The translations under genes were made by a program, and so were the position numbers. A model generated the notes under the pieces. It saw only the letters and a program-made list of their open reading frames with translations. It searched no databases and had not been told where the DNA came from. Shown piece after piece: positions 51,626-60,751 of a DNA stretch of 64,000 bases (positions within the stretch are counted from its first letter, which is position 1; each line of letters begins with the position of its first letter). Source of the stretch: Lacrimispora sphenoides JCM 1415. Its GTDB lineage: Bacteria > Bacillota > Clostridia > Lachnospirales > Lachnospiraceae. The stretch spans positions 4,962,001 through 5,026,000 of the forward strand of contig NZ_LT630003.1 of the NCBI RefSeq assembly GCF_900105615.1. The letters run 5' to 3'.

Positions 51626-52289
51626 TTTAAAGGTTAATATGAATGAATATCTGCCCCTTCGGGATGTAGTCTTTAACACGCTGCGTCAGGCGATTTTAAA
51701 AGGGGAACTGGCACCGGGAGAGCGCCTTATGGAGATCCAGCTTGCGGAACGTCTTGGAGTCAGCCGTACGCCTATCCGGGAAGCCATCCGGAAACTGGAA
51801 CTGGAAGGGCTTGTACTAATGATACCCAGAAAGGGAGCCGAGGTTGCTAAGATTTCGGAGAAAAGCTTAAGGGACGTATTGGAGGTCCGCAGATCCTTAG
51901 AGGAACTGGCGATTGAACTGGCCTGCCAGCGTATGACCCCGGAGGCCGTAGAGGAGCTTGAAAAAAAGCAGGAAGAATTTAAAGAGGCCGTGGAACAAGG
52001 AAATCCCATGGAGATTGCAGAGACGGATGAAGCTTATCATGATGTGATTTATAAAGGCACATGCAATGACAGGCTGGTGCAGATGATCAACAATTTAAGA
52101 GAGCAGATGTACCGTTACCGTTTGGAATACATTAAGGATGAGGATAAACGCCAGATTCTTTTGCTGGAACATGACAACATATTGAAGGCGGTCAGACAGC
52201 GGAAGGTTCAGGAAGCAAAAGAAGCAATGCGGGAGCATATTGATAACCAGGAGATCACCGTATCAAAGAATATCAAGGAACAGGAATAA
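51615..52289 (+). CDS. GntR-family regulator, FadR subfamily with FCD domain
   Basis: The 224-residue regulator has an N-terminal winged helix (LRQAILKGELAPGERLMEIQ, LAERLGVSRTPIREAIRKLE) and a C-terminal all-helical FCD domain (about 80-215) with metal-binding residues in DEAYHDVIYKGT and a late His (EHIDN). It starts within ispE behind GGAGG, and the ispE/GntR overlap suggests joint expression. FadR-type proteins respond to organic acids; the ligand here is unknown. Confidence 0.88.
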   Translation: MSNDLKVNMNEYLPLRDVVFNTLRQAILKGELAPGERLMEIQLAERLGVSRTPIREAIRKLELEGLVLMIPRKGAEVAKISEKSLRDVLEVRRSLEELAIELACQRMTPEAVEELEKKQEEFKEAVEQGNPMEIAETDEAYHDVIYKGTCNDRLVQMINNLREQMYRYRLEYIKDEDKRQILLLEHDNILKAVRQRKVQEAKEAMREHIDNQEITVSKNIKEQE

Positions 52290-52304
52290 GAAGAGAGGTA
52301 TATT

Positions 52305-52493
52305 ATGACGTTTAAGGAAAAGTATCTGGCCGGTGAGATAGAATTTGAAGCCATTGATGATTTTATTGAAGAATGGAATAACAGCGATGCGCCCGAAACC
52401 CTTGCCCAGTTTCTCGGCCTTAATGAAGAGGAAGAGGATGTATGGATCGAAGAGAGCGATGAAGCCTTAAAGGAGCTTCTGGACAGGAGATAG
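52305..52493 (+). CDS. Small acidic protein, unknown function
   Basis: The 62-residue protein is strongly acidic (LNEEEEDVWIEESDEALKEL) and soluble, with helical character. AAGAGAGG precedes the ATG. It sits 15 nt after the FCD regulator and looks like the last gene of that unit. The family is not named; short proteins with the FKEKYLAGEIEFE-type opening look like conserved clostridial hypotheticals. Confidence 0.65.
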   Translation: MTFKEKYLAGEIEFEAIDDFIEEWNNSDAPETLAQFLGLNEEEEDVWIEESDEALKELLDRR

Positions 52494-52504
52494 GAGCGTC
52501 CGGC

Positions 52505-52550
52505 TGTCATACTATTTTGCCCAAAAACGAGGGCGTAAGATTGCAAAAGA
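52505..52550 (+). repeat. Dispersed hairpin element, degenerate copy 5
   Basis: CATACTATTTTGCCC-aaaaacga-GGGCGTAAGATTGC keeps the TGCCC/GGGC stem but has lost the GGAAAGAGG tail and the internal ATG. It lies downstream of the 62-residue gene and 40-odd nt before the tetR promoter. Confidence 0.5.
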
Positions 52551-52592
52551 TAAACAAAACTGGAAAAATTAATTAAAAAAATATAACCTTTC

Positions 52593-52621
52593 TTGACAAG
52601 GTGACAACGTGTCATTATAAT
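52593..52621 (+). promoter_or_regulatory. Consensus promoter of the efflux operon
   Basis: TTGACA (52593-52598) and TATAAT (52616-52621) with a 17-nt spacer, a perfect sigma-A promoter, overlapped by two operator-like palindromes. Confidence 0.92.
52602..52614 (+). promoter_or_regulatory. TetR-type operator 1, TGACA-ACG-TGTCA
   Basis: A perfect 5-3-5 palindrome inside the promoter spacer. Confidence 0.72.
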
Positions 52622-52624
52622 AAG

Positions 52625-52637
52625 TGGCATGTTGTCA
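52625..52637 (+). promoter_or_regulatory. TetR-type operator 2, TGGCA-TGT-TGTCA
   Basis: A near-perfect 5-3-5 palindrome (one mismatched pair) at the expected start site, 23 bp centre-to-centre from operator 1. Together the two sites form an inverted repeat with 18-bp arms starting AAGGTGACAAC and ending GTTGTCACCTT. Confidence 0.72.
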
Positions 52638-52691
52638 CCTTTTCGTGTGGTCGGAGGATTCACATGGGAAAAGAGAAGGGAGAGATGAAAA

Positions 52692-53309
52692 TTGCCAACG
52701 GAACGGTTTTATAATCTTCCGGCAGGAAAAAAGAAAACCATCTGCGATGCAGCGGTGGAAGAATTTACAAGGGTGCCGTTTGAAAAGGCTTCTATTAATA
52801 AGATAATCCAGGCTGCAGGAATATCAAGAGGTAGCTTTTATACTTATTTTGAAGACAAACGTGATGTTCTTGGATATATTTTTGAAGATGCTACTGAAAA
52901 TTTTCAGAATAGCTGGGTGAGATGCGCTGAAAAAAATAATGGTGATCTTTGGAAGATCGCAGAAACTTTTTTGCATTACGGCCTGGCCAATGCAAAGGAA
53001 AATGTACTGCAGCTGATTAAGAACATCGCCGTCAGCGAAACAATGTTTGGTGTGACCCATCAGCTTTGCGAAGAAAACTCCAAAAGCCAGCAAGAGCTGC
53101 AGGAGACGATGTACCGTGTCATCGATACCTCTAATTTTAAAGATCAGAGTATAGAATTCTTTGGGAAACTGGTATCCATGATTTTCCTGGAACTAGCTCA
53201 TTGTATGGGCTGGTACTACCATCATCGGGAAGATGAAGAAAAAATTAAGAAAATTTTTCTGGAAAAATTAGAAATTCTGCAATATGGAGTTTGTAGACAT
53301 CAATTATAA
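52692..53309 (+). CDS. TetR-family repressor of the efflux operon
   Basis: The 205-residue protein has an N-terminal TetR helix-turn-helix (INKIIQAAGISRGSFYTYFEDKRDVL) and a C-terminal ligand domain with FHYG-like FLHYGLANAKENVLQLI and a histidine-rich AHCMGWYYHHRED near 185. The initiator is TTG at 52692, about 8 nt after GGGAGAG; the upstream codons in frame include a stop. It probably binds the two TGACA-N3-TGTCA sites on its own promoter and is released by the pump substrate. Confidence 0.85.
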   Translation: MPTERFYNLPAGKKKTICDAAVEEFTRVPFEKASINKIIQAAGISRGSFYTYFEDKRDVLGYIFEDATENFQNSWVRCAEKNNGDLWKIAETFLHYGLANAKENVLQLIKNIAVSETMFGVTHQLCEENSKSQQELQETMYRVIDTSNFKDQSIEFFGKLVSMIFLELAHCMGWYYHHREDEEKIKKIFLEKLEILQYGVCRHQL

Positions 53310-53338
53310 TCTTAATATGATTAAATAAGGAGCTTGTC

Positions 53339-54481
53339 ATGACAAAGAAAAAAGTCTTTATTATTGCAGGTGCAATCGTTATTATTGCAGCCCTGGCGGG
53401 ATTAATCATTCCCAAGGTGTTAGGAGGAAATAAGGAGGAGTTTGTGGCCGATGTCCCTCCTGTTGTAACTGTGGAGAATCCCCAGATCCGTTCCATAGAG
53501 CTGACCAGTGATCTGATCGGTACCATAGAGCCTTCCAGTATCGTCCATATCACGCCTCTAGGGGCAGGAGAAGTCACTGCTGTAAATGTTCAGACAGGTG
53601 ACATGGTTACGGCCGGCCAGCTGCTTTGTGTCATTGATACGAAACAGGTAGAGAGTTCCAGAATCATGGTGGAAACGGCCAGGATTACATACGAAGATGC
53701 AAGAAAGAATTTAGACCGGATGACGATTCTTTATACAGCAGGTGATGTGGCGGAGGCCGATTACCAGTCACTTAAGGATAATGTGGAGATGGCAAGGCTT
53801 CAATATGAGAATGCCAAAATCGCATACAATATCCAGATGGAAAGCAGCCAGGTGACGGCTCCCATTGGAGGCAAGGTAGAAAGCCTTAACATCAGCGTTC
53901 ACGATATGGTTTCACCTCAGTCCGTACTCTGTGTTATATCAGGAGAAGGGGGAAAAGCGGTGACCTTTTATGCTTCCGAGCGCATTGTAAGCGGGTTAAA
54001 GGCCGGAGACAGCATTAATGTGGAGAAGAATGGAACCGGTTATGAGGCGGCTATAACCGAAGTGAACACCATGGTGGATGAAGCAAGCGGATTATTCAAG
54101 GTGAAGGCATCAATTCCGGAGGGAGATCGGCTTGCTACAGGAACATCGGTAAAGCTTACCGTGATTTCCCAGAAGGTGGCAGATGTGCTTACGGTTCCTG
54201 TGGAAAGTGTTTATTATGAAGGAGGAGATCCCTTTATTTATACATATGCCGATGGAGCCCTTAAAAGGAATGCAGTGACCGTAGGACTGGCAGACGTGGA
54301 TTATGCGGAAATTCAGGCTGGTATCTCAGCTGAGGATCAGGTGATCACCACATGGACCAGCGAATTGTATGATGGTTCAAAAGTCACCCTTGCAGATGCG
54401 TCAGGAGAAGAAACCCAGGCAGCAGACGGCGCTTCGGAAGCAGAAGAAGCAGGGGCGGAAACTTCCGGTTCCAAGCAGTAA
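53339..54481 (+). CDS. RND-type efflux periplasmic-adaptor (MFP) protein
   Basis: The 380-residue protein has an N-terminal membrane helix (about 5-24), a lipoyl-like half (GAGEVTAVNVQTGDMVTAGQ), a helical hairpin, TAPIGGKVESLNISVHDMV and a beta-barrel with a VLTVPVESVYYEGG segment. In diderms it joins the RND pump to TolC. AAGGAGCTTG lies before the ATG. A tail of about 30 acidic/Ala residues follows. In a monoderm it must project into the wall space. Confidence 0.9.
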   Translation: MTKKKVFIIAGAIVIIAALAGLIIPKVLGGNKEEFVADVPPVVTVENPQIRSIELTSDLIGTIEPSSIVHITPLGAGEVTAVNVQTGDMVTAGQLLCVIDTKQVESSRIMVETARITYEDARKNLDRMTILYTAGDVAEADYQSLKDNVEMARLQYENAKIAYNIQMESSQVTAPIGGKVESLNISVHDMVSPQSVLCVISGEGGKAVTFYASERIVSGLKAGDSINVEKNGTGYEAAITEVNTMVDEASGLFKVKASIPEGDRLATGTSVKLTVISQKVADVLTVPVESVYYEGGDPFIYTYADGALKRNAVTVGLADVDYAEIQAGISAEDQVITTWTSELYDGSKVTLADASGEETQAADGASEAEEAGAETSGSKQ

Positions 54482-54493
54482 GGGGGCGGTAGA

Positions 54494-57400
54494 ATGGGAA
54501 TTGTAAAAGGCATTTTAAAGCGACCTGTAACCTTTGTTTTAGCAATTTTGTGTCTGCTTGTATTTGGTCTGTCCTCTGTTTTTAACGCTAAGATGGAATT
54601 GACCCCGGAAATGAAATTTCCTATGTTTTTGATTACCAGCACATATCCCGGTGCCAATCCGGGGGATGTCAATGACCTGGTCACCAAGCCCTTGGAAGAA
54701 TCCGTGGGAATTTTGTCCGGTGTCAAAAATATTCAGTCCATTTCCCAGGAGAATGTCTCCATTCTGGTTCTGGAGTATGAGTACGGAACCAACATGGATA
54801 AGGCGTATTCTGAACTAAAGAAAAAGATGGACAGTGTAAAACTTCCCGATGATGTGGAAGTACCAACGATCATGGAATTCAACATGAATGAAATGCCCTC
54901 CGTCACGTTGGCAGTCAAGGATCCCACTCAAAGCAATTTATATAACTATGTCAATGATAAGATTGTTCCGGAATTTGAAAAAATTCCTTCCGTTGCCAGG
55001 GTGGATGTCAGCGGAGGCGAAGAAAACTATGTCAGCATTCGCCTGATTCCGGAAAAGATGGCCCAGTACCATTTGACCATGGATTCCATTAGTCAGGCCA
55101 TTCAGGCAGCAGACTTTACCTATCCGGCAGGAAGTACGGGAGTGGGAAAACGGGATTTATCGGTCAGTACGGCTGTAGAAATAAAGACCGTTGACAGCCT
55201 TAAGAAGGTTCCTTTAGCGGCTGGAAGCGGAAAAACCATTTACCTGGAAGATGTCGCCGATATTTCACAATCCTCGAAAGATCAGAAAGCCATTGGGCGG
55301 TACAATGGAGATGATACCATTACCTTGTCCATCAACAAGCAGCAAAAGAACAGTGCGGTGGATGTTTCAAAGGGTGTCAAAAAGACCATTGAAAATTTAA
55401 AGCACGAATATCCCAATGTAGATTTTATAACCATTGACGATTCCAGTGACCAGATTTTATCGGCATTGGGTAGTGTGAAAGATGCAATGGTAGCAGCCGT
55501 TGTTATTTCCATGGTCATTATCTTCCTGTTTTTCGGTGATTTGAAAGCTTCTCTTATTGTGGGAAGCTCCATCCCGGCATCAATGCTCATTTCTCTGATT
55601 TTAATGTCAGCTATGGGATTTTCCATGAACCTGGTTACCATGAGCAGTATTGTACTGGCCGTGGGAAACATGGTGGATGATTCTATCGTCGTACTGGACA
55701 ATTGCTTCCGCGCCCAAAAGGGAAAGGGCTTCCGGGAATATATGGAAGCAGCGGTAAGTGGAACCGGAGAGGTGTTTTCGGCCATTTTAGGCGGTGCTGT
55801 GACAAACAGCGTGGTATTTATTCCTCTGGCTATGCTTCAGGGAATGTCGGGCCAGCTGTTCATGCCGCTGGGATTTACTCTTATATTCGCGTCCCTGGCT
55901 TCCGCGATTTCCGGATTGACCATTGTGCCCATGTGCTATACCAGACTACGGCCTGTTGAAAAAAAGAATTCCCCTATAGGAGGAATTATGAGGTTCCTCC
56001 AGGAGGGCTATAGCCGGCTTGTTTCTAAACTGTTAAACAGAAAGGCTCTGGTAATGACCATATCAGTGCTTTTGCTGGTTGTTTCTTTTATTCTGGCGGG
56101 AAGACTGGGATTTGAACTCATGCCTGATGTGGATGAGGGAACTGTCTCTGTTTCCGTAGAAGTAAAGCCTGGACTTAAAATTGAAGAGGCAAATCAGATT
56201 CTTAAAAAGGTAGAAGCAATTGTGACCAAGGAAGAGGACTTAAAGTCCTATATGATAAGCTACGGAGGTGGAGGCTTAAGCTTAAACGGCAGCAACGTAG
56301 GTACTTTGACAGGATATTTAAAGTCTGACAGAAAACTTTCTACCCAACAAGTGGTTAATAAGTGGAAAAAAGAAATGAACCAGCTTCCTGACTGCAACAT
56401 AACCGTAAAGTCCGCTTCCATGATGGATATGGGCGGGTCAGGCAGCAACGATTTTGAAGTGATCCTGCAAAGCGCCCAGTTAGATAAGCTGAAAGAAACC
56501 TCAGACCAGATGGTGACAGAGCTTTCCGGCCATTCCGGATTGATCAAGGTCCATTCCGATCTGGAAAATGCAGCGCCTGTCATTAAGATCCATGTAGATC
56601 CCATAAAGGCGGCGGCAGAAGGTGTGGCTCCGGCCAGTGTAGGCGGAATATTGAGCAATATGCTCAGCGGTAAAGAAGCCACCACACTCGACGTGGCAGG
56701 AGAAGAACTTTCCGTAAGGGTGGAATATCCAAAGGATTCCTATGACACCCTTGACAAAGTTCAGGGAATTCTAATTCCCAATGCGTTCGGAGGCACGGCC
56801 GCACTGACCGATATTGCTGATATTGATTATGAAGACAGCCCTTCTGCTATTAACAGAAAGAATAAACAGTATATTGCTACTATTACCGGTTCCTTTACTG
56901 AGGCTGTCAAGTCAGAAAAAGATAAAGAGGCGTTGAAAAAGTCCATTGACCAGGAAATTGTAAATCCATACCTGGATTCCACGGTTACAAGGGCAAAAAA
57001 CAGCGAGGATGAGGCCATGGTTGAAGAGTTCACCAATCTGGCCATGGCGATTGTAACGGCTATTTTCCTGCTTTTTGTGGTAATGGCAGCACAATTTGAG
57101 TCGCCTAAATTATCCCTGATGGTTATGACGGCCATTCCGTTCAGCTTGATCGGTGCGTTTGGACTCATGGTAGCGGTAGGAATCAAGATAAACCTGCCCT
57201 CCCTGTTAGGCTTTTTGATGCTGGTAGGTACGGTAGTAAAATCCGGTATTCTCTATGTGGAGACTGTAGGCCAGTACCGCCTGACCATGGAAAAACGGGA
57301 GGCTGTGATAAAGGCAGGTGTCAACAGATTCCGTTCTATCTCCATGACAACCCTGATTGCCATTGTTTCTATAATACCTCTGGCGTTGGGAATCGGTGAT

Positions 57401-57541
57401 GATGGAGAAATCATGCAGGGTCTGTCACTGGTTAACGTAGGCGGTCTTACCGCTTCTACGGTTTTGACCCTTCTGTTGCTGCCGGTATATTATTCCATTA
57501 TGACCGGAAAGTCAGATAAGATCGCAGAACCGGAGGATTAA
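54494..57541 (+). CDS. RND-family efflux pump (AcrB/HAE1 type)
   Basis: The 1015-residue membrane protein has the RND architecture: one N-terminal helix, a large porter domain, six helices, a second porter domain and six helices. It has PTIMEFNMNEMPSVTLAV, MVDDSIVVLDN with proton-relay Asp395/Asp396 in helix 4, and LVGTVVKSGILYVE with the helix 10 Lys. GLRLG-type MPDVDEGTVSVSVEVKPG follows helix 7. It exports drugs or lipids with proton import. It begins 13 nt after the adaptor gene, with GGGGGCGG upstream. Substrate unknown. Confidence 0.93.
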   Translation: MGIVKGILKRPVTFVLAILCLLVFGLSSVFNAKMELTPEMKFPMFLITSTYPGANPGDVNDLVTKPLEESVGILSGVKNIQSISQENVSILVLEYEYGTNMDKAYSELKKKMDSVKLPDDVEVPTIMEFNMNEMPSVTLAVKDPTQSNLYNYVNDKIVPEFEKIPSVARVDVSGGEENYVSIRLIPEKMAQYHLTMDSISQAIQAADFTYPAGSTGVGKRDLSVSTAVEIKTVDSLKKVPLAAGSGKTIYLEDVADISQSSKDQKAIGRYNGDDTITLSINKQQKNSAVDVSKGVKKTIENLKHEYPNVDFITIDDSSDQILSALGSVKDAMVAAVVISMVIIFLFFGDLKASLIVGSSIPASMLISLILMSAMGFSMNLVTMSSIVLAVGNMVDDSIVVLDNCFRAQKGKGFREYMEAAVSGTGEVFSAILGGAVTNSVVFIPLAMLQGMSGQLFMPLGFTLIFASLASAISGLTIVPMCYTRLRPVEKKNSPIGGIMRFLQEGYSRLVSKLLNRKALVMTISVLLLVVSFILAGRLGFELMPDVDEGTVSVSVEVKPGLKIEEANQILKKVEAIVTKEEDLKSYMISYGGGGLSLNGSNVGTLTGYLKSDRKLSTQQVVNKWKKEMNQLPDCNITVKSASMMDMGGSGSNDFEVILQSAQLDKLKETSDQMVTELSGHSGLIKVHSDLENAAPVIKIHVDPIKAAAEGVAPASVGGILSNMLSGKEATTLDVAGEELSVRVEYPKDSYDTLDKVQGILIPNAFGGTAALTDIADIDYEDSPSAINRKNKQYIATITGSFTEAVKSEKDKEALKKSIDQEIVNPYLDSTVTRAKNSEDEAMVEEFTNLAMAIVTAIFLLFVVMAAQFESPKLSLMVMTAIPFSLIGAFGLMVAVGIKINLPSLLGFLMLVGTVVKSGILYVETVGQYRLTMEKREAVIKAGVNRFRSISMTTLIAIVSIIPLALGIGDDGEIMQGLSLVNVGGLTASTVLTLLLLPVYYSIMTGKSDKIAEPED

Positions 57542-57674
57542 ACTGCAGTCTGTTAAACCTCATCAAGCAGTGAAGCAGATTGCGATTAACCGATTGATTT
57601 TTCAGTGGAAAAAAGTGGTTATTAAATAATAAAAAAGGTGTGATAGAATTAATTCCAAATAAGGAGGATTTAGG

Positions 57675-58826
57675 ATGAGAAAATGGAAACAGATCAGTGC
57701 TTTCTGCCTTGCGGCAGCACTTACTGTCTCCGGACCGGCGGCCACAGTTTGGGCCGGAAGCCCGGAGTTTGCAAGAACCCCAGAGGAGTGGGCAAAGCTC
57801 CGTGACAATGTGATGGAATACGATGAACTGGCAGGCCTGATCCGTGAATATAATGTAACGGTTCAGAAAAACCAGCTGGATATTAATGATAAGAAAAAGG
57901 ATGACAGGATTACCAGTGATCAGAATGCCCAGTATTACCGGGATGCGGCAAACGATTACAGGAACATGATTACCGGAGATGATCCGGTGTCTGATGCAAG
58001 CGGTGCGGCCAGCGCCAACCGTGCGGAAGTCATGGCAGATAACAATGTAGAGGATTTGCAGGTATATCAGCTTACCTATGAGCAGGAGGAGGCCAATCTG
58101 GTAGCAACGGCCCAGTCTTCCATGATCACCTATTTTCAGCAGAGATATGAGCTGGAAACTGCAAAGAGCAGCCTGGAGTTTTTAGAGGCTGCGTACCAGT
58201 CCGCACTGGTAAAGCAAAGTGCAGGAATGGCAACCCAGACCGATGTACTGGGTGCCTTAGAGAGTGTTCAGAGCACCCAGGCCTCCATTGATAAGCTGAC
58301 ATCTTCCGTAGAGGAGACCAGACAGAAGCTTTGTGTTATGCTGGGCTGGAAATACAACGACACACCGGATATTTTGGAAATTCCAGCTGTGAATATGGAA
58401 CGCATTGCAGCCATGAACCCGGATACAGATAAGGAATCTGCCCTGGGCAACAGCTATACCTTAAAAATCAATAAGAGGAAGCTGGAAAATGCCGTAGGGG
58501 ATATTACAAAGCAGACCTTGAACCGGACGATTTCAAACAATGAGCAGAATATTGGTTCCGATCTGACAAAGCGCTACCGGGCGGTTCTTCAGGCAAAGGC
58601 AGCGTATGACCAGGCTGGAGCTGAGCTTGCTCTGGAAAGCAAAAATATGGATACTGCCCAGAGGAAATATGACCTGGGAGCTTTAAGCAAACTGGATTAT
58701 CTAAAGCAGAAAAATGCATATGACACGAAGAATCTCGCTATAAAGACAGCAGAGCTTGCCCTGTTCCAGGCGGTTCAAAATTATGATAATGCGTTAAACG
58801 GACTGGCTTCGGCAGGAGGTTTATAA
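57675..58826 (+). CDS. TolC-family coiled-coil protein 1
   Basis: The 383-residue protein has a signal peptide with AxA-type cleavage (VWAG, near 26) and a TolC-like internal duplication. The second half carries the family motif KYDLGALSKLDYLKQKNAY and a long ELALFQAVQNYDNALNG helix. The mature protein is shorter than E. coli TolC (about 470), consistent with a reduced beta-barrel. AAGGAGG lies before the ATG. It is the natural partner of the RND pump, yet this organism is presumed to lack an outer membrane. Confidence 0.85.
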   Translation: MRKWKQISAFCLAAALTVSGPAATVWAGSPEFARTPEEWAKLRDNVMEYDELAGLIREYNVTVQKNQLDINDKKKDDRITSDQNAQYYRDAANDYRNMITGDDPVSDASGAASANRAEVMADNNVEDLQVYQLTYEQEEANLVATAQSSMITYFQQRYELETAKSSLEFLEAAYQSALVKQSAGMATQTDVLGALESVQSTQASIDKLTSSVEETRQKLCVMLGWKYNDTPDILEIPAVNMERIAAMNPDTDKESALGNSYTLKINKRKLENAVGDITKQTLNRTISNNEQNIGSDLTKRYRAVLQAKAAYDQAGAELALESKNMDTAQRKYDLGALSKLDYLKQKNAYDTKNLAIKTAELALFQAVQNYDNALNGLASAGGL

Positions 58827-58829
58827 GAT

Positions 58830-60026
58830 ATGAGAAAGAAAGGCTATTTATCTGCCTGTATGGCAGTGACGCTCGCCCTTACCGCTGCCCTGCCGGTTTA
58901 TGGGGCAGCAGGACCCGGCAGTACGGGAACGGCCATTCCTGATGGGATGACAGAGGAAACTTGGAACAGGCTTAACGATCAGACCATAGAATTTGATGAG
59001 CTTTCCAATTTAGTGAGGTATTTTAATCCTGATGTTCAGAACATAGCCGATTCGGCTGGTAATGAGTTAAGCAACCAGCAGTATGTCTATGACGAAATGA
59101 GACAGTATATCCGGGATCTCAATGACGATGCCCAGGCGATGAAAGATTCAGGGGCCACAGGCAGCGATGAAGGGATGATGATATACTTGGCCTTAAAAGG
59201 CACGGCAAAGGGCCTGAGCAGTAATGCGGAGAAACTGAATAACGGACTCAAACGAATTGACTTGGGAGTCAAGAAAAATGTTGACCGCTATTCAAAGACC
59301 TTCTCATCTGCCGCAGATCAGATCATGATTGGCTATAATAGCGCCCTAGCCAATCGGGCCATGGTTCAAAAGGCACTGGATTTAAGTATATCAGGCTATG
59401 AAGCCCAGTCAATAAGCCTTAAACAGGGCTTGGCGACGGAAGCTGATGTGCTGGCAGCCAATAAAGGGGTCCTGGCAGCACAGGCCGCTCTTGACCAGCT
59501 TGACAACACCATCGACGGTTTGAAGCGATCTCTTTGCCTGATGACCGGCTATCCGGCGGATGGATCAGTTCAGATCGGTGAGATCCCCCAACTGGACCTT
59601 TCCGTTATCGGGGCCCTGGACTTAGCAGCGGATACAGCAAAGGCGATTGGTAATAATTACGACCTGATTGATAGCCGTCGCGGGGCGTCCAACAAGACTA
59701 CTACCGGCATGAAAAACAAGGAAGCCAGTATCTCAGAGGGAGAGCAGAACCTCACGGTTACCATGCAGTCCTATTACCAGGAGATCCTTCAGTCTAAAGC
59801 CGCCTATGACGCCGCCTCCACCGCTTATGAAAAGGCGGTGCTGGAAAAGCAGAAGGCTGACCGTTCCTATCAGCTGGGCATGCTGAGTAAGATAAACTAT
59901 TTGCAGGCCCAGATGGCATTTTCACAGGCAGAGGGAGAAAAGCAAACCGCTTATAACACCTTATATCAGGCCTATAGTACCTACCAGTGGGCAGTTAACG
60001 GGATTGTAACGGCTTCTGAACAATAG
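58830..60026 (+). CDS. TolC-family coiled-coil protein 2
   Basis: The 398-residue paralogue of protein 1 starts 4 nt later and shares its layout: a signal peptide ending near YGA, EETWNRLNDQTIEFDELSNL corresponding to EEWAKLRDNVMEYDELAGL, and SYQLGMLSKINYLQAQMAFS near the end. Tandem paralogues could form a hetero-oligomeric tube. The last 32 nt overlap the convergent spoIIR gene. AGGAGG lies 7 nt upstream. Confidence 0.85.
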   Translation: MRKKGYLSACMAVTLALTAALPVYGAAGPGSTGTAIPDGMTEETWNRLNDQTIEFDELSNLVRYFNPDVQNIADSAGNELSNQQYVYDEMRQYIRDLNDDAQAMKDSGATGSDEGMMIYLALKGTAKGLSSNAEKLNNGLKRIDLGVKKNVDRYSKTFSSAADQIMIGYNSALANRAMVQKALDLSISGYEAQSISLKQGLATEADVLAANKGVLAAQAALDQLDNTIDGLKRSLCLMTGYPADGSVQIGEIPQLDLSVIGALDLAADTAKAIGNNYDLIDSRRGASNKTTTGMKNKEASISEGEQNLTVTMQSYYQEILQSKAAYDAASTAYEKAVLEKQKADRSYQLGMLSKINYLQAQMAFSQAEGEKQTAYNTLYQAYSTYQWAVNGIVTASEQ

Positions 60027-60654
60027 GCTCCGCTTTCTTGGAAAGCAGATCAACCAGCTTGAAACGGATATGGATCTTTGGAGCTTCCCGGCTGATTATC
60101 TGATAATCAGATTCATCTATGGAACTTTTTAATATTGCTTTGGAAGCTTCCGGTACAACCGCATACGAAGAATCTGTGAAACATAGCGGAGGATAAAGGA
60201 CGCACCACCAGTTGCGTCCTTTTCCTTCGCCTATTTTTACCCGGACGGCCTCATAATTGCCGCAGGGAAATACCATGTCTCCATAGGTTTTGGTGGGAAA
60301 GTAACAATTGGTCAGTTCCATATGTGCGGGATAATTATATCCCAGTTTTTTCATGTAGTGTTCCGCTTTTCTTTCCAGGCTGTCTGTGTGAGTTAGAACA
60401 AAGTCTTTTGTTTCCTCAAGGGATGCATTTTCTCCAAGGTCCTCATATATTGAATTGAGCAGCATGGTGCGAACTTTTAATTTGAGGGTTTGGTCTTCTG
60501 TGCTGTCGCTGTTTGCTAATACGTGAAAACGCAGGATTTCCGGGGCGATCCGTGCAGCCAGCGCTTCATCCTTTTGCCTTCCGTCTGACACGGTAAGCAA
60601 AAATGCGATCAGAAGACAGGTAATACATAAAAATAAATCGTGTCTCTGTTTCAT
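59995..60654 (-). CDS. spoIIR: Stage II sporulation protein R
   Basis: The 219-residue protein has an N-terminal hydrophobic signal (FLCITCLLIAFLLTV), IAPEILRFHVLANSDSTEDQTLKLKVR (about 37-63) and NWWCVLYPPLCF near 150, diagnostic of SpoIIR. It is made under sigma-F in the forespore, secreted, and triggers pro-sigma-E processing via SpoIIGA. AGGAGG lies 7 nt before the ATG at 60654. It marks the host as a spore former. Its 3-prime end overlaps the TolC-family gene. Confidence 0.93.
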   Translation of the reverse strand: MKQRHDLFLCITCLLIAFLLTVSDGRQKDEALAARIAPEILRFHVLANSDSTEDQTLKLKVRTMLLNSIYEDLGENASLEETKDFVLTHTDSLERKAEHYMKKLGYNYPAHMELTNCYFPTKTYGDMVFPCGNYEAVRVKIGEGKGRNWWCVLYPPLCFTDSSYAVVPEASKAILKSSIDESDYQIISREAPKIHIRFKLVDLLSKKAEPIVQKPLQSR

Positions 60655-60683
60655 AGGGGTTCCTCCTTTTTTCTGGAATCTAT

Positions 60684-60711
60684 TTGTAATTGTAACCATA
60701 TGTGCTATAAT
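60684..60711 (+). promoter_or_regulatory. Putative ddl promoter
   Basis: TTGTAA (60684-60689) and TATAAT (60706-60711) with a 16-nt spacer, 41 nt before the start codon, in the divergent gap with spoIIR. Confidence 0.6.
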
Positions 60712-60751
60712 ATAAACACTGTAAAATTGAGAAATTAATGAGGAGAGTAAA

